The notes under the pieces are model-generated. The model was not told the DNA's origin, made no database searches, and was given only the letters and a program-made list of their open reading frames with translations. Both the position numbers and the translations under genes were made by a program. From assembly GCA_021781535.1 (NCBI GenBank), contig JAJXWO010000007.1, positions 45,006-109,005 of the forward strand: DNA of 64,000 nucleotides. Direction: 5' to 3'. Below, piece after piece: positions 27,478 to 36,240 of the stretch. This DNA is from Deltaproteobacteria bacterium (GTDB taxonomy: Bacteria > Desulfobacterota > Desulfuromonadia > Geobacterales > Pseudopelobacteraceae). Numbering within the stretch: position 1 is the first letter of the stretch; each line of letters starts with the position of its first letter.

Positions 27478-28719
27478 ATGTATTCCATGGACAATGTCGG
27501 CAAAAACACCATAGCCATGGTTCTGGCAGGTGGTAAAGGTGAACGCCTCAGTCCGCTGACGCTGCGTCGTGCCAAACCGGGTGTTTCTTTTGGCGGTAAA
27601 TACAAAATTATTGATTTTGTACTGAGCAACCTGTTCAACTCCGGCATAAAAAAAGTTTATATTTTGACGCAGTATCGTGCCTATTCCCTGAACAAGCATA
27701 TCCGAGAGTCCTGGGGAAAGTGGACCGGCCTGGGCGAATTTTATGTGGCAATTTCTCCGGAAACAAGCAGCGAGAGCGAAGAGTGGTTCAAGGGCACCGC
27801 TGATGCGATTCTTCAGTACCTGCGCTTCGTGGAATCCTCTGATGCTGATTATGTGGCGATCTTCGGCGGCGACCATATCTATAAGATGGATATCACCCAG
27901 ATGATCAACGCGCACCGCATGAACCGGGCGGACATCACCATTGCCGCTTTGGAGGTTTCCGTCGATGGTGCCAGCCGCTTCGGGGTGTTTTCCGTCGATG
28001 ATGATTCGTGGGTGACCGCTTTTAATGAAAAGCCGGCTGATCCGGAAACCATTCCGGGGAGAAAAACCTGTTTCGCCTCAATGGGAAATTACATATTTTC
28101 CACCAAGAAACTGATCGAAGTGTTATTGGAGGGGAAAAAGCACTATGAGGATCTTGATTTCGGCAAGCATGTTATCCCAATGATGCTGAAAAGCGGTGAC
28201 AAGGTATATGCCTACAATTTCAATGACAACCAGATACCCGGAATGAAGGCCGAAGAGCGTGGATACTGGAAAGATGTCGGCACAATCGATTCATACTACG
28301 ATGCTAATATGGATCTGATCAATATATCACCGCAATTGAATCTGTATAACTACAAGTGGCCGATTCTGACGAATCAGGGAAATTACCCCCCTGCCAAGAC
28401 GGTATTCGACGACGATGACCGTCGCGGCGTTAACATCGATTCATATGTCAGTGCCGGCTGCATCACCAGCGGCAGCACCGTGAGGCGCTCCATACTCGGT
28501 CCGCTTTGCAAGGTGAACAGCTATAGTCTCGTAGAAGATTCCATCCTGTTCGAAAATGTGACCATCGGGCGGCACGTCAAGATCAAACGGGCGATTATTG
28601 ACAAGGGGGTTGTCATTCCGGATGGCGCTACAATCGGTTATGACGGTGTTTCAGACCTGAGTAACGGCTATACCGTTACCGAATCCGGCATTGTTGTTGT
28701 GCCGCGAAAGGACAAGTAA
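27478..28719 (+). CDS. glgC: Glucose-1-phosphate adenylyltransferase
   Basis: 413-residue enzyme making ADP-glucose for glycogen synthesis. It has AMVLAGGKGERLSPLTLRRA (nucleotide binding), KPGVSFGGKYKIIDFVLSN (activator-site region), FGGDHIYKMDITQM and the sugar-phosphate site near KAEERGYWKDVGTIDSY. A left-handed beta-helix follows (GSTVRRSILGPLCKVNSYSL). The ATG at 27478 is preferred over a GTG at 27472 because AGGGGG sits about 6 nt in front of it. No other glycogen gene is nearby. Confidence 0.95.
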   Translation: MYSMDNVGKNTIAMVLAGGKGERLSPLTLRRAKPGVSFGGKYKIIDFVLSNLFNSGIKKVYILTQYRAYSLNKHIRESWGKWTGLGEFYVAISPETSSESEEWFKGTADAILQYLRFVESSDADYVAIFGGDHIYKMDITQMINAHRMNRADITIAALEVSVDGASRFGVFSVDDDSWVTAFNEKPADPETIPGRKTCFASMGNYIFSTKKLIEVLLEGKKHYEDLDFGKHVIPMMLKSGDKVYAYNFNDNQIPGMKAEERGYWKDVGTIDSYYDANMDLINISPQLNLYNYKWPILTNQGNYPPAKTVFDDDDRRGVNIDSYVSAGCITSGSTVRRSILGPLCKVNSYSLVEDSILFENVTIGRHVKIKRAIIDKGVVIPDGATIGYDGVSDLSNGYTVTESGIVVVPRKDK

Positions 28720-28754
28720 AAACAGCTTAGAGAGGCATATGTACCGGCATTTTT

Positions 28755-29831
28755 TTATTTCAGTATTCTGGCAAGACATTCCAGCAACCGATTGTTCTCG
28801 GCGCCGGTACGAACCGCAACCCGGAAAAATTGCCCGGAAAGTCCCATAAAACTGGCGCAATCGCGCACCATAATCCGGTGAGGCAACAGACGCTCTTTGA
28901 GTTCACGGGAGTTCGTACCCTCTTTGATTTCAACCAGCAAATAATTTGCGCTCGAAGGATACACCTTGAACTGTGGAAACTGTTCCAGGCGTTCAATAAG
29001 AGTGCGCCGTTCCTGCCGGATAAATTCCAGACTCTCCTGATTATGCTGAACATCCTGCAGAGCCGCTGCCCCTGCAGCCAAAGCCAGTGAATTAACACTC
29101 CAGGGGCCACCCATCGAATCGAGTCGTTCTGCGAGAGTGGTAGTGCTGATGGCATACCCGAGACGCAAACCGGGGATGCCAAAGAATTTTGTCATCGAGC
29201 GCAGTACGATAGCATTGTCGCTCTGAATGATCATCCGTTTGGACGAAGCTTCCTCACAGAAATCCATAAAGGCCTCGTCCAACACTAGAAAAGTACCAGC
29301 AGCCAGACAGAGGCGGGAGATATTTTCTACCACCCGTTGCGGATAGAGTGTTCCGTTGGGATTCCCGGGATTGCAGACAAAAAGAGCATCAACACCATCA
29401 GCCAGAGCACGTTCCAACTTTTCAGTATCGATAGAAAAATCATTTTCCGGCGTCAGGATAAAATGCTGTGTTTCCCAATGATGTTGATTAAGCGCCCGAA
29501 CATATTCGCTGAACGACGGGGAGATGATCAGCGCTTTTTTGCCCGGAAGCATGGCGGGCAGATTGTAAATCAGCTCGGTCGAGCCGTTGGCAATCGTAAA
29601 GTGAGCGGGAGAAATACCATGGAATCGTGCAAGTGCCTGCTTCAATTCCTTGTGACTGGTATCAGGGTAATGAACCAGACTGTCGAGAGAGCTGACCAGC
29701 GCCGTGCGCACCAGTGATGACATGCCGAGCGGGTTTATGCTGGCAGAAAAATCCAGGACCTGGTCAGGTACAACGCCAAGCGTTCTGGCAACGGTGAATA
29801 TATTACCGCCATGATCATATGAATGGGACAC
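28755..29831 (-). CDS. cobD: L-threonine-O-3-phosphate decarboxylase (cobalamin side-chain)
   Basis: 358-residue PLP enzyme of the aminotransferase class I/II fold. It has FTIANGSTELIYNLPAML, the aspartate region LVLDEAFMDFCEEASSKRMI and the PLP-binding Lys in VLRSMTKFFGIPGLRLGYAI. Similar sequences are histidinol-phosphate aminotransferases. CobD is preferred because the start overlaps cbiB by 17 nt and follows a cobJ-cobQ gene, and CobD makes the aminopropanol phosphate used by CbiB. Confidence 0.87.
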   Translation of the reverse strand: MSHSYDHGGNIFTVARTLGVVPDQVLDFSASINPLGMSSLVRTALVSSLDSLVHYPDTSHKELKQALARFHGISPAHFTIANGSTELIYNLPAMLPGKKALIISPSFSEYVRALNQHHWETQHFILTPENDFSIDTEKLERALADGVDALFVCNPGNPNGTLYPQRVVENISRLCLAAGTFLVLDEAFMDFCEEASSKRMIIQSDNAIVLRSMTKFFGIPGLRLGYAISTTTLAERLDSMGGPWSVNSLALAAGAAALQDVQHNQESLEFIRQERRTLIERLEQFPQFKVYPSSANYLLVEIKEGTNSRELKERLLPHRIMVRDCASFMGLSGQFFRVAVRTGAENNRLLECLARILK

Positions 29832-30786
29832 GTGATCCTCTCAGGAAGAATGCTGCAACCATACAGGCAACGGCCATCAGCACGGTTGAAATATACATCA
29901 GCTTGATCATGCCGTAGTAAGCACGTTCGTCAAGCGGCTGCAGTTGATCGCCAATATACTCTTTCCATGACGAAACACCTCTGTAGCAGGCCGCCCCTCC
30001 CAATTGCACGCCCAAGGCGCCGGCTGCAGCCGCTTCCGGGTGCCCGCTGTTGGGTGATGGGTGCTTCAGGCGATCCCGGACCGTTATCCGCACGGCCTCT
30101 GAAGCCGAACAGCCAGCCATCGGCGCCGCAACCGCCAGAAGCAATGCAGTGAGGCGGGCCGGAATATAGTTCAGCAGGTCATCCATCCGTGCCGACGCCC
30201 ACCCAAATTGCAGATAACGCTGATTCCGATAACCGACCATTGAGTCCAGGGTGCTGACGGCCTTATACGTCATCGCGGTGACCGGCCCTCCGACCGTCAG
30301 CCAGAAGAGCGGAGCAATAATGCCATCGGAGGTATTTTCAGCAACAGTTTCCACCACTGCGCGCCATATCTCCGCTTCTTCAAGCTGATCAGTGTCTCGC
30401 CCCACGATAAAGGAGAGATAGCGGCGGGCCAGTGGCAGGTTGCCGGCAAGCAGTGCAGTAGCAACGCGGGCCGACTCTTTGTGAAGAGAACGGGCGGCCA
30501 GACAGGTTGAAGAGATCAGGACGGCAGCGATCCAGCCTGCCAACGGCAGCAACGTATTGAGCAATTCCAGCAGAAGCCAGGTGGTGCCGGCAGAGCAAAC
30601 CACCACCAGAAGCAGCAGCAGTATTCCTGCCAGACGTTCATTAAGCCAGGTGCACCGCAACCCTCTATCAAGCACATGTATCAAACGCCCGATGGCAACG
30701 ACCGGGTGCGGTAGCCAGTGGGGGTCGCCGATTATCAGGTCAAGCAAAAGCGCCAAAAAGATGATAAGCGGATCAGGGGGTGTCAC
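29815..30786 (-). CDS. cbiB: Adenosylcobinamide-phosphate synthase CbiB
   Basis: 323-residue inner-membrane enzyme that attaches aminopropanol phosphate to adenosylcobyric acid. It has the family opening LALLLDLIIGDPHWLPHPVV, the conserved AVVETVAENTSDGIIAPLFW and the later DRLKHPSPNSGHPEAAAAGA. The frame is open to 30915, but the GTG at 30786 puts the family's usual N terminus first and overlaps the upstream gene by only 14 nt, so I use it. It lies between cobD and the cobJ-cobQ fusion in one operon. Confidence 0.93.
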   Translation of the reverse strand: MTPPDPLIIFLALLLDLIIGDPHWLPHPVVAIGRLIHVLDRGLRCTWLNERLAGILLLLLVVVCSAGTTWLLLELLNTLLPLAGWIAAVLISSTCLAARSLHKESARVATALLAGNLPLARRYLSFIVGRDTDQLEEAEIWRAVVETVAENTSDGIIAPLFWLTVGGPVTAMTYKAVSTLDSMVGYRNQRYLQFGWASARMDDLLNYIPARLTALLLAVAAPMAGCSASEAVRITVRDRLKHPSPNSGHPEAAAAGALGVQLGGAACYRGVSSWKEYIGDQLQPLDERAYYGMIKLMYISTVLMAVACMVAAFFLRGSRVPFI

Positions 30787-33109
30787 TGCCCAACCCACAA
30801 ATCGCCAGCATACGCGGCAGATCAAGATATTTTCCAAACTGCTCCGCCAGTTGGTCAAACGGATCGGGTTGCGACTGTTTATGTGCTCCGCTGCTGAGCG
30901 CCATCCCCTTTTCAAGACGGATGCCGTTCAGATAAACTTCTCTGAAGCGGTTGTTTTCGAAAAGGCCATGCAGATAAGTGCCGAAGATCCTCCCGTCGTG
31001 CGAAACCGCTCCGTCTTCAATTGAAACCGAGGCAGCACCGCGCCGGAAGATTCGTGAGAATGGCCGCAATCCCTTGTCAAGAGTCGTCAAACCCATATGA
31101 ATTTCATAACCGGTCATAACCCCATCACATTCAGGAGCGACGGTAAATCCCGCTTCACCCAGATACGCCAGCGCCTGGTGAGTCTCTTTTTCCATTAACA
31201 GAACCGTTGTGGAAGGAAGCAGATCAAGCCCGTGGGTCTCTTTGACAGACGATTCAACGCCGTTTGGATCAAGCACCGCTGTTCCCAGCATTTGGAAGCC
31301 ACCGCATATCCCGGCAATATGTCCGTTAAAGTCGCGTATTGCGTCGTAAAAACCGCGCTCCATCAGGAAATGCAGATCTGCTATGGTTGATTTGCTGCCG
31401 GGAATGATCAAGATATCCAGACCCTGCAGCTGGTCCGGCATCTCAACATAACTGAGATGGACATCCGGCTCGTTCTGCAGCGGGTCGAAATCAGTAAAAT
31501 TGGATATTCTCGGAAGCTTGAGGATACCAATGTGGATTTTTTTGAGGCCGACCACGTTACTGACAGCTTTGGAACATTGACCAAGCGCGACACTGTCTTC
31601 CGCTGGCAGGTTCATATCGGCAAACCAGGGGAGGACTCCCAGTACCGGCACACCAGTACGCTGCTCAATAAAGTCGATACCTGGCTTCAGGATATCGACG
31701 TCGCCGCGAAATTTATTAATAATGATCCCTTTAATAGAGGAGCGTTCCCGCGGTTCAAGCAGTTCAATCGTACCGATAATCTGCGCAAAAACTCCGCCAC
31801 GATCGATGTCGGCAACCAGAATCACCGGGCATCGCGCCATTAATGCAATCCTGAGGTTGGCAATATCATTCTTTTTCAGGTTGATTTCCGAGATGCTTCC
31901 CGCTCCTTCAATAACAATAAATTCATATGCGTGACGAAGCCGGCCAAAACTCTCCTCTATTTTTTTGAAAGCGGCCGGCTTGTAGGCATCATATTCTGTT
32001 ACGGACATATTGCCTACCGGCCTCCCCTGAATAACGATCTGACTCCCGATATCGGAGTTTGGCTTGAGTAAAACCGGATTCATGTCGGTATGAGGATTGA
32101 TATTGCACGCCTGAGCCTGAACCGCCTGAGCGCGGCCGATCTCTCCTCCCTCGGGGGTCACAGAGGAATTAAGTGACATATTTTGGGATTTGAAGGGAGC
32201 CACACCTATCCCGAGCTTGACCAGACAACGGCAAAAGCCGGATGTGATAATCGATTTTCCGACATCTGAGGCAGTTCCGCAAAACATGACCGCTCCAGGG
32301 TGAAAAAGTGGCTCCTGACCTGTAACTGATTCAGTCACAGCAGCACTTTCACCATATTTGGCAGCATAGCCTCGCGGCGTTACGATACGTCCCTCGGTAT
32401 CAATGAAGGTACTGGCATTGCCGATCAAGACAATACTCGTCATATCGATTTCATGGTCGAACATCTGCCCGAGAGTAGTAACGGCAACCGTTTGCCCCTC
32501 ACGACAGGCGTTACGGACGATTCCAACCGGGGTTTCAGGGGGTCGATGCGCCAGGATGATGTTCTGTGCTTCCTGTATCTGGGTCCTGCGACTTTTACTG
32601 CGCGGATTGTATATGGCGATGACAAAGTCAGCCCGAGCAACCGCTTCCAATCTGGTTTTAATCAGATTCCACGGAGTCAGCAGGTCTGATAACGAGATCA
32701 CCGCAAAATCATGCATCAGCGGAGCGCCAAGCAGCGCAGCTGCTGCCTGAACAGCGGAAATACCCGGGATTATCCGGACATCAATGCGAGGTGCGCCTGG
32801 ATTCTGGCCGGCATCCATTTCAACCAGTTCCAGCACTAGGCCGGCCATGCCGTAAATTCCGGAATCACCACCTGAGACAAGTGCAACCGCTTCTCCGGTA
32901 CGCGCCAGGTTAATGGCCTCACGGCAGCGGTGCACTTCCTGCATCATACCGGTTGATATAATCTGTTTGCCCGCCAGCAACGGCCGGACCTGTTCGACAT
33001 AATTATCATACCCGATAATTATGTCAGAGACCGCAAGCGCCTCCTTGGCTGCATCGGTAAGATGACAGACAGTGCCGGGTCCGGTGCCGATAATATAGAG
33101 TGGAGCCAT
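30773..33109 (-). CDS. Fused precorrin-3B C17-methyltransferase / cobyric acid synthase
   Basis: 778-residue two-enzyme fusion. Residues 1-250 are CobJ/CbiH, a SAM-dependent methyltransferase that contracts the corrin ring (LYIIGTGPGTVCHLTDAAKE, VALVSGGDSGIYGMAGLVLE, FVIAIYNPRSKSRRTQIQEA). After a linker, residues about 270-775 are CobQ/CbiP, the glutamine-dependent amidating enzyme (VMFCGTASDVGKSIITSGF with P-loop, VIEGAGSISEINL, glutaminase Cys in HIAGICGGFQMLG, and the glutaminase His in YLHGLFENNRF). The steps are not consecutive in the pathway. There is no internal stop or frameshift between the parts. The start has GAGG 6 nt upstream. It heads cobJQ-cbiB-cobD. Confidence 0.93.
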   Translation of the reverse strand: MAPLYIIGTGPGTVCHLTDAAKEALAVSDIIIGYDNYVEQVRPLLAGKQIISTGMMQEVHRCREAINLARTGEAVALVSGGDSGIYGMAGLVLELVEMDAGQNPGAPRIDVRIIPGISAVQAAAALLGAPLMHDFAVISLSDLLTPWNLIKTRLEAVARADFVIAIYNPRSKSRRTQIQEAQNIILAHRPPETPVGIVRNACREGQTVAVTTLGQMFDHEIDMTSIVLIGNASTFIDTEGRIVTPRGYAAKYGESAAVTESVTGQEPLFHPGAVMFCGTASDVGKSIITSGFCRCLVKLGIGVAPFKSQNMSLNSSVTPEGGEIGRAQAVQAQACNINPHTDMNPVLLKPNSDIGSQIVIQGRPVGNMSVTEYDAYKPAAFKKIEESFGRLRHAYEFIVIEGAGSISEINLKKNDIANLRIALMARCPVILVADIDRGGVFAQIIGTIELLEPRERSSIKGIIINKFRGDVDILKPGIDFIEQRTGVPVLGVLPWFADMNLPAEDSVALGQCSKAVSNVVGLKKIHIGILKLPRISNFTDFDPLQNEPDVHLSYVEMPDQLQGLDILIIPGSKSTIADLHFLMERGFYDAIRDFNGHIAGICGGFQMLGTAVLDPNGVESSVKETHGLDLLPSTTVLLMEKETHQALAYLGEAGFTVAPECDGVMTGYEIHMGLTTLDKGLRPFSRIFRRGAASVSIEDGAVSHDGRIFGTYLHGLFENNRFREVYLNGIRLEKGMALSSGAHKQSQPDPFDQLAEQFGKYLDLPRMLAICGLGSDTP

Positions 33110-33124
33110 GTGTGCCTCGTATCA

Positions 33125-33200
33125 AAAATAGAAAGGCTGGCACCCAATCACCCCAGGTTCTCCTGAATCAGAAAGGGAGTAGTTGCTTTGCGTGCCATCT
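33125..33200 (-). promoter_or_regulatory. Possible structured leader before the cobalamin operon
   Basis: Read on the minus strand this leader contains ACGCAAAGC, a sequence characteristic of GEMM-I c-di-GMP riboswitches, within a TGGCAC/GTGCCA closing stem. Inside is a hairpin CAGG-AGAA-CCTG, and the 3' part is followed by CTATTTTT. A TATAAT box lies just upstream (33206-33211). The other GEMM-I core elements (the CAAACC loop and tetraloop/receptor) are not clear, and no B12 box is present. I call it a structured leader of unknown class. Confidence 0.35.
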
Positions 33201-33220
33201 TTAATTATAGCGTGGAATAA

Positions 33221-34042
33221 TCAGACACTGTATGTAGCGTACAGCTGTTTGACACGCGCCAGATAGTCGCGTGTTTCGCGCGGCAGATGATCGGAACGTT
33301 TGTCGACGTTACCCGGCCCCCAGTTATATGCCGCCAGGGCTGCGTCAACATTTCCGCCATAACGCTGGAGCATATCTTTCAAGAACCGGGTACCACCCAT
33401 CACATTCTGCTCCGGGTCGAATGAATCGGCCACACCAAGCGAACGCGCAGTAGCCGGCATAAGCTGCATCAGCCCGCGGGCCCCGGCAGGCGAAACAGCC
33501 TGAGGGTTGAAGTTGCTCTCAGCCTTTATCACCGCTCTAATCAATCCGGCATCAACACCATATTTCTGTGACGCCCTGGAAATAACAGGATCAAGCCAAG
33601 CTGTCCCAGTGTGGAGTGAGGAATCTTGTGCCGTTGCTTGAACAGCGGCTGGGGCACCATCTGCTAAGTCCTGAAGTTGTGACGATACGGGCGCAGAAGA
33701 GGTCGACGCCGCGTCACCTCCCCCGGCAAGATTGTCACGGTAGGCGTGAAGAAATGCGTTTGCTGAAGAAAGTGATAGTGGGGGTGAGTTGGTTTGGCTT
33801 TCTGAAGTGGAATCTCCCGACAGGGCAAGAGTGTTTTGCAGCATCTGCAGGGTGAGAGATTCAGCCGCTTCCCTGGCATTATCAGCGGCGGTGAACGAGG
33901 AAGATTCACCGTTCCCGAGAGCCTTGTCGAGTTTTTCTGCAAAACCATTATTCTTCTGAATGGCATTACTGTCAGTTTTTTGTCGAAGGGGAGCAAGCGC
34001 CCCCAGTAATGACAGATTTTCAATTGGAATCGACATGAGCAT
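33221..34042 (-). CDS. Lytic transglycosylase (SLT domain)
   Basis: 273-residue peptidoglycan lyase. The N-terminal part (about 1-145) is low-complexity and Ser/Ala-rich, and may be an export or targeting region rather than a classical signal peptide. The SLT domain (about 150-270) has the catalytic Glu in LIRAVIKAESNFNPQAVSPA, then GARGLMQLMPATA and AAYNWGPGNVDK. The start shares one base with the stop of the upstream regulator (TAATG), so both are co-transcribed. Next to chemotaxis genes, a flagellar or pilus passage role is possible. Confidence 0.9.
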   Translation of the reverse strand: MLMSIPIENLSLLGALAPLRQKTDSNAIQKNNGFAEKLDKALGNGESSSFTAADNAREAAESLTLQMLQNTLALSGDSTSESQTNSPPLSLSSANAFLHAYRDNLAGGGDAASTSSAPVSSQLQDLADGAPAAVQATAQDSSLHTGTAWLDPVISRASQKYGVDAGLIRAVIKAESNFNPQAVSPAGARGLMQLMPATARSLGVADSFDPEQNVMGGTRFLKDMLQRYGGNVDAALAAYNWGPGNVDKRSDHLPRETRDYLARVKQLYATYSV

Positions 34043-35442
34043 TAATCCTCGCTGAAAGCCAGGTTCTTTTTCTTCAGTTTTTCTATAAGAGTGGTTCGCT
34101 TGAGATTGAGCAAAAGAGCAGCCTCTTTTTTATTCCCTCCCGAACGGGCAAGAGCCAGCATTATAAGATTATTTTCAAACTCGTTTACGGCTGAATTGAG
34201 GCAGATCCCCCCCTCGGGAAGCGGATTGTCTGTCGGCAGGACGTGTGCCATAACCGGCTCGGGATACGACAATTTTCCAGAATGATACTTCTCCGGCAGG
34301 TCATCCGGGACAATAAGTCCGCTCCCTTTCAGGATAACAAGGCGTTCTACCAGGTTTTCAAGCTCTCTAACGTTTCCCGGCCATTCATAAGTACAGAGGA
34401 TTCCAAGTGCGTCACGAGAAATCCCTTTTACCGCATGGCGTTTATCGGCATTAAAGCGCGTAAGAAACGTATGGATAAGTATTGGTATATCTTCCCGTCG
34501 TTCGCGAAGCGGGGGGATCGTAACCGGAATAACCGAGAGCCGATAATACAGATCCTCGCGAAAGTCACGGCTGATCACCATTTCTTCCAGGTTTTTATTG
34601 GTGGCAGCAACAATACGGACATTAACTTTTTGCGATTTTGACGCTCCAACCGGCTCAAACTCCCTGTTTTGGAGAACCCGCAACAATTTAACCTGCAGAT
34701 TGGCCTTCATATCACCGATTTCATCCAGAAACAATGTGCCCTTGTCAGCCATCTCGAAGCGGCCGACCCGGTTAGCATAGGCTCCCGTAAAAGAACCTTT
34801 AACATGGCCGAACAATTCACTTTCGAGCAGATCATCAGGAATAGCCGCACAGTTGACCGGCACAAAGTTTTTAGCATTCCTGTCACTCAGTTGATGAATT
34901 GCTCTTGCTGCAAGTTCTTTGCCGGTTCCTGATTCGCCCTGTATCAGGACGGTCGCATTTGATGCAGCCACCTTGGTAATCATTTCAAAAAGTGCCCGCA
35001 TCGGCGCACTTGTGCCGATCATGGTGGTTGAGAGGAGTTGATTTTGAGCAGAGCGGTCACTCTCGTACATTTTCATGGATTGGTACTCACGCGCCCGCAT
35101 GACAAGACTTTCCAGCTCATCCAGATTAAGCGGTTTCGGAAGCGTAAAGACCATCTCACTTGCAGGTAATTTCAACTCGGTAGCCCTTGTTTCACCATAT
35201 CCGATCAGCATCATCAAAGGATTAAGCACGGATCTTCGCTCGTTGAAATCTGGAGCTATCGATTGCAGATATGGCAAATCGGCGATGACAATATCAATAT
35301 TATTTTTTTGGAGTGTGTCAAAAAGAGGAGCGTCACCTTCTGCTTCGGCAATACTGTAGCCTTGATATCTGAGAAAAGCCGACACCAGGTCCCGTGTTTT
35401 CACATCATTGTCTGCTATGAAAATAGTGCCGTTTCCACGCAT
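34042..35442 (-). CDS. Sigma-54-dependent transcriptional activator with degenerate receiver
   Basis: 466-residue activator of the NtrC/FleQ type. The N-terminal domain (about 1-115) is receiver-like, with NGTIFIADNDVKTRDLVSAF and IDIVIADLPYLQ. The AAA+ domain (about 145-375) has GESGTGKELAARAIHQL, the sigma-54 loop GSFTGA (usual GAFTGA) and GTLFLDEIGDM. The Fis-type HTH is SGGNKKEAALLLNLKRTTLI. The start is set at 35442 because the receiver fold begins there, with AGGGGGG 11 nt upstream. It is divergent from the cheW operon and upstream of a lytic transglycosylase, so it may control motility or envelope genes. Confidence 0.93.
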   Translation of the reverse strand: MRGNGTIFIADNDVKTRDLVSAFLRYQGYSIAEAEGDAPLFDTLQKNNIDIVIADLPYLQSIAPDFNERRSVLNPLMMLIGYGETRATELKLPASEMVFTLPKPLNLDELESLVMRAREYQSMKMYESDRSAQNQLLSTTMIGTSAPMRALFEMITKVAASNATVLIQGESGTGKELAARAIHQLSDRNAKNFVPVNCAAIPDDLLESELFGHVKGSFTGAYANRVGRFEMADKGTLFLDEIGDMKANLQVKLLRVLQNREFEPVGASKSQKVNVRIVAATNKNLEEMVISRDFREDLYYRLSVIPVTIPPLRERREDIPILIHTFLTRFNADKRHAVKGISRDALGILCTYEWPGNVRELENLVERLVILKGSGLIVPDDLPEKYHSGKLSYPEPVMAHVLPTDNPLPEGGICLNSAVNEFENNLIMLALARSGGNKKEAALLLNLKRTTLIEKLKKKNLAFSED

Positions 35443-35523
35443 GGCTGAACAAGCCCCCCTGAAATAAGTAACCTTTTTTGCCATACTACATACATTAAAA
35501 CAAATGTCAATAAAATGACTCAT

Positions 35524-35562
35524 TGAATGTTCATTCAGAAGAGACGGGTAACATGCTGTTAC
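35524..35562. promoter_or_regulatory. Paired palindromes in the divergent regulator-cheW region
   Basis: Two dyads lie 10 nt apart: TGAATG-TT-CATTCA (35524-35537) and GTAAC-ATGCT-GTTAC (35548-35562). They sit between divergent genes and look like operator half sites. No known regulator is assigned. The rest of the 260-nt intergenic region is AT-rich and holds no other clear element. Confidence 0.35.
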
Positions 35563-35706
35563 AATCTTGTTTTTGACTGTTTTTTTATTGTATGTTGCTT
35601 GATATAGATTGATATGCATGATAAATTGCCGGCCGTATCCATTCATAGATAGCGTTTATGTACCAGCTGTTTGGTGGACATCCATTTTGTTCGAGGAGAT
35701 TAATTG

Positions 35707-36201
35707 ATGCAAAATGCACTGGTGCCGGTAAAAACTGATGACACTCACGATGAACTTATCCAACTGGTAAGCTTCAACCTTGACCAGGAAGAGTATGGGG
35801 TAGACGTACTCAAAGTTCGCGAAATCATTCGCATGCCGATTGTAACTCGCGTACCAAACACCCCACATTATGTTGAGGGGGTAATCAACCTGCGCGGCAA
35901 GGTCGTCCCAATTATCTGCATGAGAAAAAAATTCGGCCTGATAGAACCTGAGAACGACAAACAAACCAGAATCATGGTTATGGACATGGACGGTGAACTG
36001 ATGGGATTCATTGTTGACGCAGTGTCGGAGGTCATAAGAATCTCCGGCAGCGAGATCCAGCCATCCCCTGCCATGGTGGCCGGTGGCATTGATCAGGAAT
36101 GTATTGCCGGAGTCATTAACCAGGCCGAACGCCTGCTTGTTTTACTTAATCTGGAGAAGATGTTTTCCCGTGACGAGAAGAACTTGTTCACCGGAATGTA
36201 A
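35707..36201 (+). CDS. cheW: CheW chemotaxis coupling protein
   Basis: 164-residue adaptor linking chemoreceptors to CheA. It has QLVSFNLDQEEYGVDVLKVR, EIIRMPIVTRVPNTPHYVEG, VINLRGKVVPIICMRKKFGL and VDAVSEVIRI, the standard CheW fold. The ATG at 35707 is used, with AGGAG 8 nt upstream; a TTG one codon earlier is also possible. First gene of cheW-cheA-cheR-HDOD-cheB. Confidence 0.96.
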   Translation: MQNALVPVKTDDTHDELIQLVSFNLDQEEYGVDVLKVREIIRMPIVTRVPNTPHYVEGVINLRGKVVPIICMRKKFGLIEPENDKQTRIMVMDMDGELMGFIVDAVSEVIRISGSEIQPSPAMVAGGIDQECIAGVINQAERLLVLLNLEKMFSRDEKNLFTGM

Positions 36202-36240
36202 TGAAATTTATCTCCATTAAACGTTCAGGAGTTGCGTACC

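Noticed and set aside
33110..33220. Cobalamin riboswitch upstream of the cobalamin operon
   Set aside because: No B12 box and the region is too short for the class; only a smaller structured leader is supported.
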